A stretch of DNA of 64,000 nt from Gryllotalpicola protaetiae (GCF_003627055.1 NZ_CP032624.1:62001-126000); one strand, 5' to 3'. Shown: positions 18,459 to 27,321, numbered from the stretch's first letter. The notes: generated by a model from the letters alone, not told the origin. Translations and numbers: made by a program.

Positions 18459-18464
18459 ACGCTA
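18459..18464 (-). promoter_or_regulatory. Leaderless-type -10 box for the CHC-CoA operon
   Basis: TAGCGT on the minus strand, 6 nt before the GTG at 18452, so transcription would begin at or next to the start codon. No Shine-Dalgarno sequence is seen. The ffh stop is only about 45 nt further upstream. Confidence 0.5.
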
Positions 18465-18509
18465 CCGGCGATTGGATGCCTGCGTCGGCATGCGTTCCGG
18501 TCCTGTCGT

Positions 18510-20069
18510 CTAGCGCCCGAAGAGCTTCTGGATCTGGTTCAAATCGGGGATCTGCTGCTCGGGAGTGGCCCCCGGGCGACCGAAGCTTGCACCGGTCTTC
18601 TCAGCCGGGGCACCCGGCTTCACGCCCGACGCGATGGCCGCGTTCTCGGCCGCGCGCTTCGCAGGGTTGCCCGACCGCGAGCCCTTCTTCCCCTGCTGCT
18701 GCTTCTTTTTGCCGGCGTAGCCCGCGCCCGGGATCGGGCCCATGCCGGGAACCTGCGGCACGCCGCCCTTGGCGACGGTCTTCATCATCTTGGCCGCCTG
18801 CTCGAAGCGGGTGACGAGCTGGTTCACGTCGGTGACGGTCATGCCGGAGCCCTTGGCGATGCGCAGGCGGCGCGAGCCGTTCAGCAGCTTCGGCGTGCGG
18901 CGCTCGGCGGGCGTCATCGACTGGATGATCGCCTCGGTGCGAACGATCTCGCGCTCGTCGAAGTCGTCGAGCTGCTGCCGCATGGCGCCGGCGCCCGGAA
19001 GCATCCCGATCATCTTCTTGATCGAGCCCATGTTGCGCAGCTGCTGCATCTGCTTCAGGAAGTCGTCGAGCGTGAAGCTGTCGGTCGCGAACTTCTCGGC
19101 GACCTGGCGGGCCTCTTCCTCGTCGAAGGCCTCCTGCGCCTGCTCGATGAGGGTGAGGATGTCGCCCAGGTCGAGGATGCGGCTCGCCATGCGGTCGGGG
19201 TAGAACGGCTCGAAGTCGTCGAGACCCTCACCCGTGGAGGCGAACATGATGGGACGGCCGGTGACGGATGCCACGGACAGCGCCGCACCGCCGCGGGCGT
19301 CGCCGTCGAGCTTCGAGAGCACGACGCCGGTGAAGTCGACGCCGTCTTGGAAGGCCTTCGCCGTCGCGACCGCGTCCTGGCCGATCATCGCGTCGATGAC
19401 GAACAGCACCTCGTCGGGGTTCGTCGCCTTGCGGATGTCAGCGGCCTGCTTCATCAACTCGGCGTCGACACCGAGGCGGCCGGCCGTGTCGATGATGACG
19501 GTGTCGAACTGGCGGCGACGCGCCTCGTCGATCGCGTTCTTCGCGACCTTCACCGGGTCGCCGACGCCGTTGCCCGGCTCGGGCGCGTAGGTGGTGACGC
19601 CCGCCTGCTCGCCCACGACCTGGAGCTGGGTGACGGCGTTCGGCCGCTGCAGGTCGGCTGCGACCAGCATCGGCGTGTGGCCGTCCTTCTTGAGCCACTT
19701 CGCGAGCTTGCCCGCGAGCGTGGTCTTGCCTGCACCCTGGAGGCCCGCGAGCATGATGACCGTCGGCGGGTTCTTCGCGAACTCGAGCCGGCGCTGCTGG
19801 CCGCCGAGGATCTCGATGAGCTCCTCGTTGACGATCTGCACGACCTGCTGCGCGGGGTTCAGCGCGCGGTTGACGTCGTCTGACAGCGCCCGCTCACGCA
19901 CCGCGGCCGTGAACTTCTTGACGACGTCGAGCGAGACGTCGGCCTCGAGCAGTGCGCGGCGGATCTCGCGAACCGTCCCGTCGACATCGCTCGCCGAGAG
20001 CTTGCCCTTGGTGCGGAGGTTCTTGAGGCTCTCAGTGAGCCGGTCGGAGAGTGAGCCGAAGATCGCCAT
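18510..20069 (-). CDS. ffh: Signal recognition particle protein Ffh
   Basis: SRP54 GTPase of 519 residues that targets membrane proteins to FtsY. The N and G domains (1-300) carry GLQGAGKTTLAGKLAKWL, DTAGRL and TKLDGDARGG. The methionine-rich M domain (about 320-440) has the RRLRIAKGSGMTVTDVN helix that binds 4.5S RNA. A basic tail GYAGKKKQQQGKKGSRSG follows. It is in line with ftsY and smc. The 4.5S RNA gene was not found here. Confidence 0.96.
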   Translation of the reverse strand: MAIFGSLSDRLTESLKNLRTKGKLSASDVDGTVREIRRALLEADVSLDVVKKFTAAVRERALSDDVNRALNPAQQVVQIVNEELIEILGGQQRRLEFAKNPPTVIMLAGLQGAGKTTLAGKLAKWLKKDGHTPMLVAADLQRPNAVTQLQVVGEQAGVTTYAPEPGNGVGDPVKVAKNAIDEARRRQFDTVIIDTAGRLGVDAELMKQAADIRKATNPDEVLFVIDAMIGQDAVATAKAFQDGVDFTGVVLSKLDGDARGGAALSVASVTGRPIMFASTGEGLDDFEPFYPDRMASRILDLGDILTLIEQAQEAFDEEEARQVAEKFATDSFTLDDFLKQMQQLRNMGSIKKMIGMLPGAGAMRQQLDDFDEREIVRTEAIIQSMTPAERRTPKLLNGSRRLRIAKGSGMTVTDVNQLVTRFEQAAKMMKTVAKGGVPQVPGMGPIPGAGYAGKKKQQQGKKGSRSGNPAKRAAENAAIASGVKPGAPAEKTGASFGRPGATPEQQIPDLNQIQKLFGR

Positions 20070-20090
20070 GGTCAGACGATTCTACCGGGG

Positions 20091-20603
20091 CTACTCCGTC
20101 ACATCCTCGACATCGATCACGTCGCCGTCGGCGCCGAACGAGACGACGAGCAGCTCGTCGGACTCGTCGGGGTCGATCGCGTAGTCGAAGGTCGCGAACG
20201 GGTCGTCGCCCTCTGTGTGCTCGGGATGGATCACGACCCGCAGCAGCTGCAGCGACTTCAGCACGTCGATCGCGATGTCGCCCGAGTTGTCGACCATGAG
20301 GTCGAGCAGGGTCTGCAGGTCCTCGCCCTTGCTGTCGACCTGCCGGTCGATGAACGTCGTGGTCGCCGACTGCCGCTCGGACAGCTGCGCGACGAGCGCC
20401 TCGCGGGCGAGGCCGTCGAAGGCCTCCAGCCCCTGCGCCATCGCGGCCGCGAGGTCGAGCGAGTTCTGGCTCACCAGGTCCTCGTCTTCAGCGGAGAGGA
20501 CCAGCTCGACGAACTGGTCGCCGACCTCGAGGGTGTCGTCCCAGTAGAGGCCGCCGGAGCTCGTGGAGTCCACGATGCCGAAGTAGTCGTGCTCGACAGA
20601 CAT
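20091..20603 (-). CDS. DUF2004-type conserved protein
   Basis: Acidic 170-residue protein starting MSVEHDYFGIVDSTSSGGLYWDDTLEVGDQ, with a GAGG ribosome binding site 6 nt before the ATG at 20603. Residues 110-170 carry a second conserved block on DELLVVSFGADGD. It resembles DUF2004 proteins by memory. There is no signal peptide, membrane segment or catalytic motif. It is squeezed between ftsY (8 nt) and ffh (21 nt), so probably cotranscribed. Function unknown. Confidence 0.7.
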   Translation of the reverse strand: MSVEHDYFGIVDSTSSGGLYWDDTLEVGDQFVELVLSAEDEDLVSQNSLDLAAAMAQGLEAFDGLAREALVAQLSERQSATTTFIDRQVDSKGEDLQTLLDLMVDNSGDIAIDVLKSLQLLRVVIHPEHTEGDDPFATFDYAIDPDESDELLVVSFGADGDVIDVEDVTE

Positions 20604-20611
20604 CCGCCGCC

Positions 20612-21496
20612 TCACCCCACCAACTGCTGCGCGAACACGTGAGGGGTGAAGCCGGTCAGATCGCCGATGCCCTCGCCCTGGCCGACGAGCTTGATCGGCA
20701 AGCCCGTCTTCTCCTGCACGGCGAGGACGAAACCGCCCTTCGCCGAGCCGTCGAGCTTCGTCAGGACGAGACCCGTGACGCCCGCGCTCTCGAGGAACGC
20801 CTGCGCCTGCATCAGGCCGTTCTGCCCCGTGGTCGCGTCGAGCACGAGCAGCACCTCGGCTATCGGCGCCTGCTTCTCGACGACGCGCTTGATCTTGCCC
20901 AGCTCGTCCATGAGGCCGCCCTTGGTGTGCAGGCGGCCGGCCGTGTCGATGATCACGATCTCGACTCCGTTCTGCTTGGCGAAGTCGATCGTCTGGTAGG
21001 CGACGGATGCCGGGTCCTGACCCTGCTGCTGCGGTTTGACGATCTGCACGCCTGCCCGCTCGGCCCAGGTGCCGAGCTGCTCGACGGCTGCGGCGCGGAA
21101 GGTGTCGGCTGCTCCGACGACGACCGTCCGCCCGTAGTTGGTGAGGAACTTCGCGAACTTGCCGATCGTGGTGGTCTTGCCGACGCCGTTGACGCCGACG
21201 ACGAGGACCACTGCGGGCCGCTCGGTGAGCTTGAGGGTCGTGTCGAACTTCGACAGCCGCTCTTCGAGGCCCTCCCGCAGCATCCGCTGCAGATCGGCAT
21301 AGTCCTCGGTGCGATATCTGGCGACCTTCTCTTTGAGCTCGTCGATCACGCTCTCGGTGATGTCGGGGCCGAAGTCGGCGCCGATGAGCGCCACCTCGAG
21401 CTCGTCCCACGTGTCCTCGTCGATGACACGCTTCTGCTGCCCGGTGAACAGGTTGCGGAGTGCGCCGCCGAACGACCACGAGCGAGCTTCTGCCAT
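20612..21496 (-). CDS. ftsY: Signal recognition particle receptor FtsY
   Basis: SRP receptor GTPase of 294 residues, lacking the long acidic A domain. The N domain (about 1-85) precedes the G domain with VVGVNGVGKTTTIGKFA, AADTFRAAAVEQL, DTAGRLHTKGGLMDEL and TKLDGSAKGG. The start is preceded at 6 nt by TAGACT (21503-21508), a leaderless-type box in the 13-nt gap after smc. Confidence 0.96.
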   Translation of the reverse strand: MAEARSWSFGGALRNLFTGQQKRVIDEDTWDELEVALIGADFGPDITESVIDELKEKVARYRTEDYADLQRMLREGLEERLSKFDTTLKLTERPAVVLVVGVNGVGKTTTIGKFAKFLTNYGRTVVVGAADTFRAAAVEQLGTWAERAGVQIVKPQQQGQDPASVAYQTIDFAKQNGVEIVIIDTAGRLHTKGGLMDELGKIKRVVEKQAPIAEVLLVLDATTGQNGLMQAQAFLESAGVTGLVLTKLDGSAKGGFVLAVQEKTGLPIKLVGQGEGIGDLTGFTPHVFAQQLVG

Positions 21497-21502
21497 GCGA
21501 GA

Positions 21503-21508
21503 AGTCTA
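21503..21508 (-). promoter_or_regulatory. Leaderless-type -10 box of ftsY
   Basis: TAGACT on the minus strand, exactly 6 nt before the ftsY ATG at 21496. It lies in the short gap after the smc stop, so ftsY could be transcribed apart from smc. Confidence 0.5.
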
Positions 21509-21509
21509 G

Positions 21510-24500
21510 TTACGCGGCGGTGCCGACCCGCTGGCCGACGACGGCGCTCACGCCGTCCTGGCGCATCGAGACGCCGTACAGGGCATCCGCGATCTCCATC
21601 GTGCGCTTCTGGTGCGTGATGACGATGAGCTGGCTCTCTGCACGCAGCTCTTCGAACACCGTGAGCAGGCGGCCGAGGTTCGCGTCGTCGAGGGCCGCCT
21701 CGACCTCGTCCATGATGTAGAACGGGCTGGGTCGGGCCTTGAAGATCGCGACGAGGAACGCGACAGCCGCGAGTGACCGCTCGCCGCCGGAGAGCAGCGA
21801 GAGCCGCTCGATCTTCTTGCCCGCCGGCCGCACCGCGACCTCGATGCCGGTCGCGAGCAGGTTCTCGGGGTCGGTGAGCTGGATGCTGCCGGCGCCGCCT
21901 GGGAACAGGATCGGGAACACCTCGGCGAACGCGTTCTTCGTGTCGTCGAACGCAGCCTGGAACACCGTCTGCATCGTTCCGTCGAGCTCTTCGATGATCG
22001 TCATCAGGTCGCGGCGGGTGTTCTGCAGATCGGTGAGCTGCTCGGTGAGGAACTGATGGCGCTGCTCGAGCGCCGCGAACTCCTCGAGGGCGAGCGGATT
22101 CACGCGGCCGAGCTGGTCGAGCGAGCGCTGCGCCTTGTCGAGGCGCCGCTGCTGCTCGGCGCGGTCGAAAGCTCGCGGCTCCCCGCCCTCTTCCTCGGCC
22201 GGAATCTCGACTTCTGGGCCGTACTCGGCGATCAGCACGTCTTCGACGAGGCCCAGCTCGCTGCCCGCACGCTCGAGCAGGCTTGAGAGGTGCAGCTTCT
22301 TCTCGTAGATCTGCAGCTCGAGCCCGTGCACGTTCTCGCTCACCGACTGCAGCCGCTCGCGCAGCGCGGATTCCTCACGGCGCAGCCCCGCCAGCTCCTC
22401 GTTCTGGCTCGCGCGCTCGCGCTCGGCATTGGCGAGCTCGACGCGCGCCTGCGCGAGTGAGCGGTCGATCGACTCGAGGACGGCGGGCAGGTCGGCGGCG
22501 ACGGCTTGCGCGGCATCCAGTTGATGGCGACGGATGACGGCGCGCCGCGCCGCCTCCTCCGCGGCGGCGCGTTCAGCGCGCTGCCGCTGCGCGAGCTGCT
22601 CGGCCCGCTGCAGCTGCGCGCGGACGCGCTCGCGCGCGGTCTCGACCGTGAGCCGCGCCTGCACCTCGGCCTCGCGTGCCCTCTCGACCTCGGCATAGAC
22701 CGTGTCGCGCTCGCTCACGTCGAGGATCGGGCGCGGCTTCGACGCGTGCGTCTCGTGGGCGCGCTTCGCAGCGGCGGAGGCCTGCTCGGCCTCGGCCGCC
22801 TTCGCCTGCGACTCGGTGATGCTGCGGGCGATGCGCTCCGACTCGGCACTCGCGGCCTCGAGCTGGGCGCCCAGGCGGCTGGACTTCTCTGCGTACTCGG
22901 CGAGCTGCGCGTCATAGGCGCGCAGCTGCGTGAGCGCCGCAGCCGACGACTGCTTGGCCGCCTGCAGCGTCTCGCGCTGCTCGTCGTGCCCGGTCTGAGC
23001 CCGGGCGATCGCCGACTCGAGCTCCTCGAGCCGCGCCCGTGCCGCGTCGCGTTCCGCGAGCAGCTCGATGCGCCCCGCGCCCTCGCCGGAGCCGCCGCGA
23101 AGCGTGTAGCGCGAGAGCACCTCACCGGTGCGGGCCACGATGACAGTGTCGGTCCCAGCGAAGGAGGGCCACAGCGAGCGCGCAGCCTCGAAGTCGTCGA
23201 CGACGATCGTCTGCTGCAGCAGCTCGCGCAGGCTCACGGTAGCCTCGCGCAGCAGGTCCGCAGCGACGCGCGCGCCCTTCGGCAAGTTGGCGACCGCACT
23301 CACCACCACGCCCTTGGCTTTGCCCTCGAGCACAAGCTCGACGGCGCCCAGGTCTTCGGCCTCCGCATGCTGGGCCGCTGCGATGGCCTCGTCGCGGCCC
23401 GTGACGACCACCGCATCCGCCAGAGAGCCCAGCGCGGCGGCGATCGCCGTCTCGAACCCGGGCTCGACTTTGATCGTGTCGGCCACACGCGCCTTGACGC
23501 CGGGCAGGCCGGCGGCGATCAGCGCCGCCGAGCCGTCGCGCGCCTCGAGCGCCCGGCTCAGCGCCTTCGCCTGCCCCGACAGCGCGTCGCGCTCGCTCTC
23601 GAGGGTGCGCAGTTCATCGCGCAGACGCTCGATCTCCGCCTCCGCCTCGAAGACGGATGCCTGGGCAAGCTCGTACGCCTCAGCGAGCTCTCCCTGCGCG
23701 TCCGGCCCGAGCGGCGAGTCGCCCTCGCTGTCCGCGAGTGCCTCCTCCGCGGCCGTGCGCCGCTGCGCGGCGGCATCGAACTGGTTCTGCTGCCGCAGGA
23801 CCTCGCCGCGCAGCGCGGCGAGACGCTGGGCTGCCGCATCCGCCTGGCCCGCCAATTTGGTCAATTCGAGATCGTGCTTCGAGATCAGCTCAGCCTGCGC
23901 CGCGACCTCTTCATCGATGGCGTCGAGCCGCGCGCGGGTGCGACGCGTCGCGTCCTGGGAAGAGACGAGGGCCACCTCGGCATCCGTCACAGCGCCGCGC
24001 AACGTCTCCGCCTCTGCGCGCGCCTCGTCGACCGCCGCCTGCGTGACGCCCGGAACCGCCTCGGGCGCCTGCACCTCCGCCGACAGCAGTGCGATCTTCT
24101 GCGTCGCGAGCGTGTCGAGGCCGCGCAGCCGCTGCTGCACGGACTCGAGCCCGTGTGCGACCGAGCGCGCCCGGTCGACCGCATCGCCGATCATGGCCGC
24201 CTCGATGCGGCCGATGCGCAGCCGCTTCTGCTCGAGCTGCTCCTGCAGCACGATGCGCTCGGAGTGCCGTGCCTGCTCGTCACGGCCGTAGTTCTCGAGC
24301 TGCGACCGCAGCGTCACGACCTCGTCGGCGAGCAGCCGCGCCCGGGCATCCCGCACGACGGCGGCGACCGTCTGCGCCTGACGCGCGACCTCCGCCTGCT
24401 TGCCGAGCGGCTTGAGCTGCCGCCTGATCTCGCCGGCGAGGTCGGACAGGCGCGTGAGGTTCGTCTGCATCGCCTCGAGCTTGCGCAGCGTCTTCTCTTT

Positions 24501-25019
24501 GCGGCGCCGGTGCTTCAAGATGCCCGCGGCCTCTTCGATGAAGCCGCGGCGCTCGTCGGCGGTCGCGTGCAGCACCTGGTCGAGCTGGCCCTGGCCCACG
24601 ATGACGTGCATCTCGCGGCCGAGGCCTGAGTCCGACAGCAGCTCCTGCACGTCGAGCAGGCGGCACGACTCGCCGTTGATCGCGTACTCGCTGCCGCCGT
24701 TGCGGAACAGGGTGCGCGAGATGGTGACCTCGGTGTACTCGATCGGCAGCGCGCCGTCGCTGTTGTCGATGGTGAGCAGAACCTCCGCACGGCCGAGCGG
24801 CCCGCGCGTCGCCGTCCCGGCGAAGATGACGTCCTCCATCTTCCCGCCGCGCAGGGTCTTGGCGCCCTGCTCCCCCATCACCCACGCGAGCGCGTCGACG
24901 ACGTTGGACTTGCCGGAGCCGTTCGGGCCGACCACGCAGGTCACGCCGGGCTCGAAGGCGAAAGTGGTCGGCTGCGCGAAGGACTTGAACCCCTTGAGGG
25001 TCAGGCTCTTCAAGTGCAA
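21510..25019 (-). CDS. smc: Chromosome segregation protein SMC
   Basis: Condensin ATPase of 1169 residues from the TTG at 25019 (MHLKSLTLKGFKSFAQPT). Head motifs: Walker A VVGPNGSGKSNVVDAL near residue 30, and C-terminal LSGGERSLAAVAF with YIMDEVEAALDDANL. Two coiled-coil arms (about 170-500 and 680-1000) flank a hinge around residues 500-660. The TTG start is chosen from homology and the GAAAGG ribosome binding site 9 nt upstream. A frame running on to 25367 overlaps the divergent GNAT gene and is not part of it. Confidence 0.95.
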   Translation of the reverse strand: MHLKSLTLKGFKSFAQPTTFAFEPGVTCVVGPNGSGKSNVVDALAWVMGEQGAKTLRGGKMEDVIFAGTATRGPLGRAEVLLTIDNSDGALPIEYTEVTISRTLFRNGGSEYAINGESCRLLDVQELLSDSGLGREMHVIVGQGQLDQVLHATADERRGFIEEAAGILKHRRRKEKTLRKLEAMQTNLTRLSDLAGEIRRQLKPLGKQAEVARQAQTVAAVVRDARARLLADEVVTLRSQLENYGRDEQARHSERIVLQEQLEQKRLRIGRIEAAMIGDAVDRARSVAHGLESVQQRLRGLDTLATQKIALLSAEVQAPEAVPGVTQAAVDEARAEAETLRGAVTDAEVALVSSQDATRRTRARLDAIDEEVAAQAELISKHDLELTKLAGQADAAAQRLAALRGEVLRQQNQFDAAAQRRTAAEEALADSEGDSPLGPDAQGELAEAYELAQASVFEAEAEIERLRDELRTLESERDALSGQAKALSRALEARDGSAALIAAGLPGVKARVADTIKVEPGFETAIAAALGSLADAVVVTGRDEAIAAAQHAEAEDLGAVELVLEGKAKGVVVSAVANLPKGARVAADLLREATVSLRELLQQTIVVDDFEAARSLWPSFAGTDTVIVARTGEVLSRYTLRGGSGEGAGRIELLAERDAARARLEELESAIARAQTGHDEQRETLQAAKQSSAAALTQLRAYDAQLAEYAEKSSRLGAQLEAASAESERIARSITESQAKAAEAEQASAAAKRAHETHASKPRPILDVSERDTVYAEVERAREAEVQARLTVETARERVRAQLQRAEQLAQRQRAERAAAEEAARRAVIRRHQLDAAQAVAADLPAVLESIDRSLAQARVELANAERERASQNEELAGLRREESALRERLQSVSENVHGLELQIYEKKLHLSSLLERAGSELGLVEDVLIAEYGPEVEIPAEEEGGEPRAFDRAEQQRRLDKAQRSLDQLGRVNPLALEEFAALEQRHQFLTEQLTDLQNTRRDLMTIIEELDGTMQTVFQAAFDDTKNAFAEVFPILFPGGAGSIQLTDPENLLATGIEVAVRPAGKKIERLSLLSGGERSLAAVAFLVAIFKARPSPFYIMDEVEAALDDANLGRLLTVFEELRAESQLIVITHQKRTMEIADALYGVSMRQDGVSAVVGQRVGTAA

Positions 25020-25054
25020 CGACGGCAACCTTTCGCTCGGAGTTCGCCTGGGAT

Positions 25055-25061
25055 TACGGTA
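25055..25061. promoter_or_regulatory. Overlapping divergent -10 boxes of smc and the GNAT gene
   Basis: TACGGTA contains TACGGT on the plus strand (7 nt before the GTG of the GNAT gene) and TACCGT on the minus strand (about 36 nt before the smc TTG). RNA polymerase would be unable to use both at once. Confidence 0.45.
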
Positions 25062-25067
25062 CCGGGT

Positions 25068-25568
25068 GTGGCGACGGATGCCGGGATCGAACGCCTCGTC
25101 GTGCCGGAATCGCCCGGCGGCGAAGGCTGGGACGACTTCGTGCAGCTCACCGAGGTGCGCAACGCCTGTCGCCGCGTCGACGGCGGGCACCAGCGCGACA
25201 CGTCGCCCGAGTTCCTGCTCGGCGGCTGGCACGAGGCCGGGCAGACCGAGCCGGAGACGGTCGTCGCGCGGCGCGACGGCACCGTCGTCAGCTTCGCCGA
25301 GTACCACCGCGAAGAGCCGGAGGTCGCGCCCGTCGGCTGGTTCGAGCTGTTCGTCCTGCCCGAGCATCGACGGCGCGGCATCGGCGCCCGCCTGTACGAC
25401 GAGATCGAGCGGCTCGCGGCCGATGACGGCCGCACGACGCTCATCGCCGACTTCTCGAGCCCGCCCCGCGAGGGCCCGGTCGTCGCCGCATCGAACGGCG
25501 CAGGCGGCGTGCCCGCCGACGACCCCGGCGCGCGCTTTGCGCTCGCCCGCGGCTACGCGCTCGGCTAG
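25068..25568 (+). CDS. GNAT N-acetyltransferase, N-terminal half of a split two-domain gene
   Basis: A 166-residue GNAT domain starting at a GTG with a leaderless-type TACGGT 7 nt upstream. The acetyl-CoA loop region reads FVLPEHRRRGIGARLYDEIERLA. The frame ends at TAG (25566-25568) after ARGYALG, yet the same frame resumes at once with VERLSVAPLP and continues as the next GNAT domain. Two-domain actinobacterial GNATs usually read GY.L.QVER here, so a CAG to TAG change is likely. The substrate is unknown. Confidence 0.75.
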   Translation: MATDAGIERLVVPESPGGEGWDDFVQLTEVRNACRRVDGGHQRDTSPEFLLGGWHEAGQTEPETVVARRDGTVVSFAEYHREEPEVAPVGWFELFVLPEHRRRGIGARLYDEIERLAADDGRTTLIADFSSPPREGPVVAASNGAGGVPADDPGARFALARGYALG

Positions 25569-25583
25569 GTCGAGCGCCTCAGC

Positions 25584-26138
25584 GTGGCCCCACTGCCGAT
25601 CGCCGATGAGCGGCTCGCCGGGCTCGAGGCCGCTGCGGCACGCGCCGCGGGCGGCGACTACCGGGTCGTGTCCTGGGTCGGGGCGACACCGGACGACCGC
25701 CTCGACGCCGTCGCGGCCCTGCGGGCGCGGATGAGCGTCGACGCACCCGCCGACGACATCGACTGGCCCGAGGAGATCTGGGATGCCGCGCGTGTGCGCG
25801 TCTACGACGAGCGCTACCTGAGCGCCGGCTCAGCCGTCTTCTTCGCGGTGGCCGAGCACGTGCCGAGCGGTCGCCTCGCCGGGTACACCGAGATCGCGGT
25901 GCACCCGTGGAGCATGACCGCGCAGCAGGGCGACACGCTGGTGCTCGCCGAGCACCGCGGCCACCGCCTGGGGATGCTGCTCAAGGTCGCGAACCTCCGA
26001 GCGGCGCAGCGCGCGCACCCCGAGCTCACCGGGGTCATGACAGGGAACTCGACGAGCAACTCCTACATGCTGTCGATCAACGACGCCCTCGGCTTCGAGA
26101 CCTTCGTGTTCAGCGGGGTCTGGCAGAAGGTGCTCTGA
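25584..26138 (+). CDS. GNAT N-acetyltransferase, C-terminal half of a split gene
   Basis: 184 residues from a GTG at 25584, in the same frame as the preceding GNAT half and 15 nt after its TAG. It contains a second GNAT domain (GYTEIAVHP, then LVLAEHRGHRLGMLLKVANL) and ends TSNSYMLSINDALGFETFVFSGVWQKVL, the normal C-terminus of two-domain family members. If translated alone it would need its own initiation; no good ribosome binding site is seen. More probably the pair is an interrupted gene. Confidence 0.7.
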   Translation: MAPLPIADERLAGLEAAAARAAGGDYRVVSWVGATPDDRLDAVAALRARMSVDAPADDIDWPEEIWDAARVRVYDERYLSAGSAVFFAVAEHVPSGRLAGYTEIAVHPWSMTAQQGDTLVLAEHRGHRLGMLLKVANLRAAQRAHPELTGVMTGNSTSNSYMLSINDALGFETFVFSGVWQKVL

Positions 26139-26144
26139 ACAACA

Positions 26145-26420
26145 TCAGCGGGAGCCTCGCCGACGCAGTCGTAGAAGCCGGGCCGCCGCGCGTGTCCGGT
26201 TCCATGCCCAGCGTAGACGGCGGCGGAAGTACCACGCGAGCGCCAGGCAGAGGATGACGAGCGGGATGAGCTCGGGTGCCAGGACAAAGGTGCCGAAGAC
26301 GAGATCGAGCATCTCGAAGCCGACGAGGGAGCCGGCGGCGATCCAGGTCCATCCCCCGAACAGCGTGAGGCGCTCATGGACGCGTCGCAACGCGCGGTGG
26401 ACGAGTGCAGAGATGGGCAT
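26145..26420 (-). CDS. Small membrane protein of unknown function
   Basis: A 91-residue basic protein with two hydrophobic segments (about 20-42 and 45-63) and a strongly basic C-terminus (YFRRRLRWAWNRTRAAARLLRLRRR). A good ribosome binding site AAAGGA lies 8 nt before the ATG at 26420, supporting translation. No family recognised. It is convergent with the GNAT half-gene, 6 nt away. Confidence 0.55.
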   Translation of the reverse strand: MPISALVHRALRRVHERLTLFGGWTWIAAGSLVGFEMLDLVFGTFVLAPELIPLVILCLALAWYFRRRLRWAWNRTRAAARLLRLRRRGSR

Positions 26421-26501
26421 GGCGGAGTTCCTTTGTGGCAGGTGGGAGAAGGGTCTTCTCTCGCCGGCTGTCGAGGCAGGAACGATGCGGATCCGTGCTC
26501 G

Positions 26502-26819
26502 TCAGCCGACGAGCACGACCGCCGGGGCGCGCGGCCCCCGTGCGCCCGATGGCACACGCACCGAGATCGCTGCACGCCGCCGAGCACGAGCGCGCATCGC
26601 GGGCCGGTGCGCAGCTTGAGCGCACGCGACGATCCGGGCCCGAATGACCCGGCGGCTCGCACGGGCGATGGCGACGGCGAATGCGCAGAGCAGCGCGAAG
26701 ACGAGGAGCGCTGTCACAGGATCGGCCGGCGAGCTGATCGTGGTGTGCACCCACGCGTCGGCGTGGACGACGTGCTCGAGCAGCAGCCACCCCAGCCCCG
26801 ACACCGCCCCGCTTGTCAT
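26502..26819 (-). CDS. Putative single-pass membrane protein
   Basis: A 105-residue chain with one clear transmembrane segment (PVTALLVFALLCAFAVAIA) and a basic Ala/Arg tail ending RGPRAPAVVLVG. The ATG at 26819 is preceded by TAGCGT at 7 nt, a leaderless-type signal, and has no ribosome binding site. It faintly resembles DUF6412 proteins from memory, not enough to name it. Confidence 0.45.
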   Translation of the reverse strand: MTSGAVSGLGWLLLEHVVHADAWVHTTISSPADPVTALLVFALLCAFAVAIARASRRVIRARIVACAQAAHRPAMRARARRRAAISVRVPSGARGPRAPAVVLVG

Positions 26820-26826
26820 ACTGCCC

Positions 26827-26832
26827 ACGCTA
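26827..26832 (-). promoter_or_regulatory. Leaderless-type -10 box
   Basis: TAGCGT, 7 nt before the ATG of the 105-residue membrane protein. The context (TAGCGTG-GGCA before ATG) is nearly the same as at the next small gene (27135-27140). Confidence 0.4.
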
Positions 26833-26917
26833 CCTGTCAGGAATCGCCTCGTGGCATCAGCAACTCGCGCGGGTAGTACGCACCGCACGGCGCTGCGGGA
26901 TGGCCCACCGCTGAGGC

Positions 26918-27127
26918 CTAGCTGTGACCGTGACGCGGCTGGACGGCGTTCGCGCGACCACGCAGCCGATAGAAGATGCTCGCTGCGAAGAACGCCGCGG
27001 CGATCGCAGTGGCGATCACCGGCGTGGGCGATCCCGACGCGAAGATTCTGTAGAGCACCGCGACCGCGATCCACATGGCGCCCACGACCGCCAGCATGGC
27101 GGGCAGCACCCGTTCGAGCTTCCTCAT
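26918..27127 (-). CDS. Small two-helix membrane protein
   Basis: 69 residues starting MRKLERVLPAMLAVVGAMW, with two hydrophobic segments (about 7-26 and 32-50) and a basic tail ending RHGHS. The start at 27127 is preceded at 7 nt by TAGCGT. No family recognised. It stands alone in the accessory patch. Confidence 0.5.
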   Translation of the reverse strand: MRKLERVLPAMLAVVGAMWIAVAVLYRIFASGSPTPVIATAIAAAFFAASIFYRLRGRANAVQPRHGHS

Positions 27128-27321
27128 GTGCCGCACGCTATACCTGCCGCAAACTGTGCGCCACGTGCAACAGCGGACCACGACCCGATCTCATGCCTGA
27201 GTACTACTGGGCGCCTGTTGCATCAGCACCTTCAGGCGACGCGAGTGATACTCACCCTTGGCTATCGTCTAGGTTTGCCGGCCGCGCAATCTTCGTAGAC
27301 CGGAACCGATGGGAGGTGCAG
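27128..27321. other. Gene-free stretch upstream of the ABC stub
   Basis: No convincing gene. It holds the upstream region of the 69-residue membrane protein, and on the plus strand the promoter region of the truncated ABC gene, with a GGGAGG ribosome binding site at its end. An 8-bp inverted repeat TGCAACAG / CTGTTGCA (27166-27173, 27215-27222) is present but may be chance. Confidence 0.4.
27135..27140 (-). promoter_or_regulatory. Leaderless-type -10 box
   Basis: TAGCGT 7 nt before the ATG at 27127. Also readable as TATAGC two bases upstream. Confidence 0.4.

Noticed and set aside
15504-19883. A 1459-codon open frame on the plus strand
   Set aside because: It is antisense to the EPSPS-ligase fusion and ffh, which have clear homology. 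Its Arg/Asp/His-rich, low-complexity translation is typical of shadow frames in GC-rich DNA.
27166-27222. Inverted repeat TGCAACAG / CTGTTGCA
   Set aside because: Only 8 bp with a 41-nt gap; can be chance, and no gene effect is evident.
27128-27321. Possible transposase or phage remnant in the accessory patch
   Set aside because: No transposase motifs, terminal repeats, integrase or tRNA site was seen.
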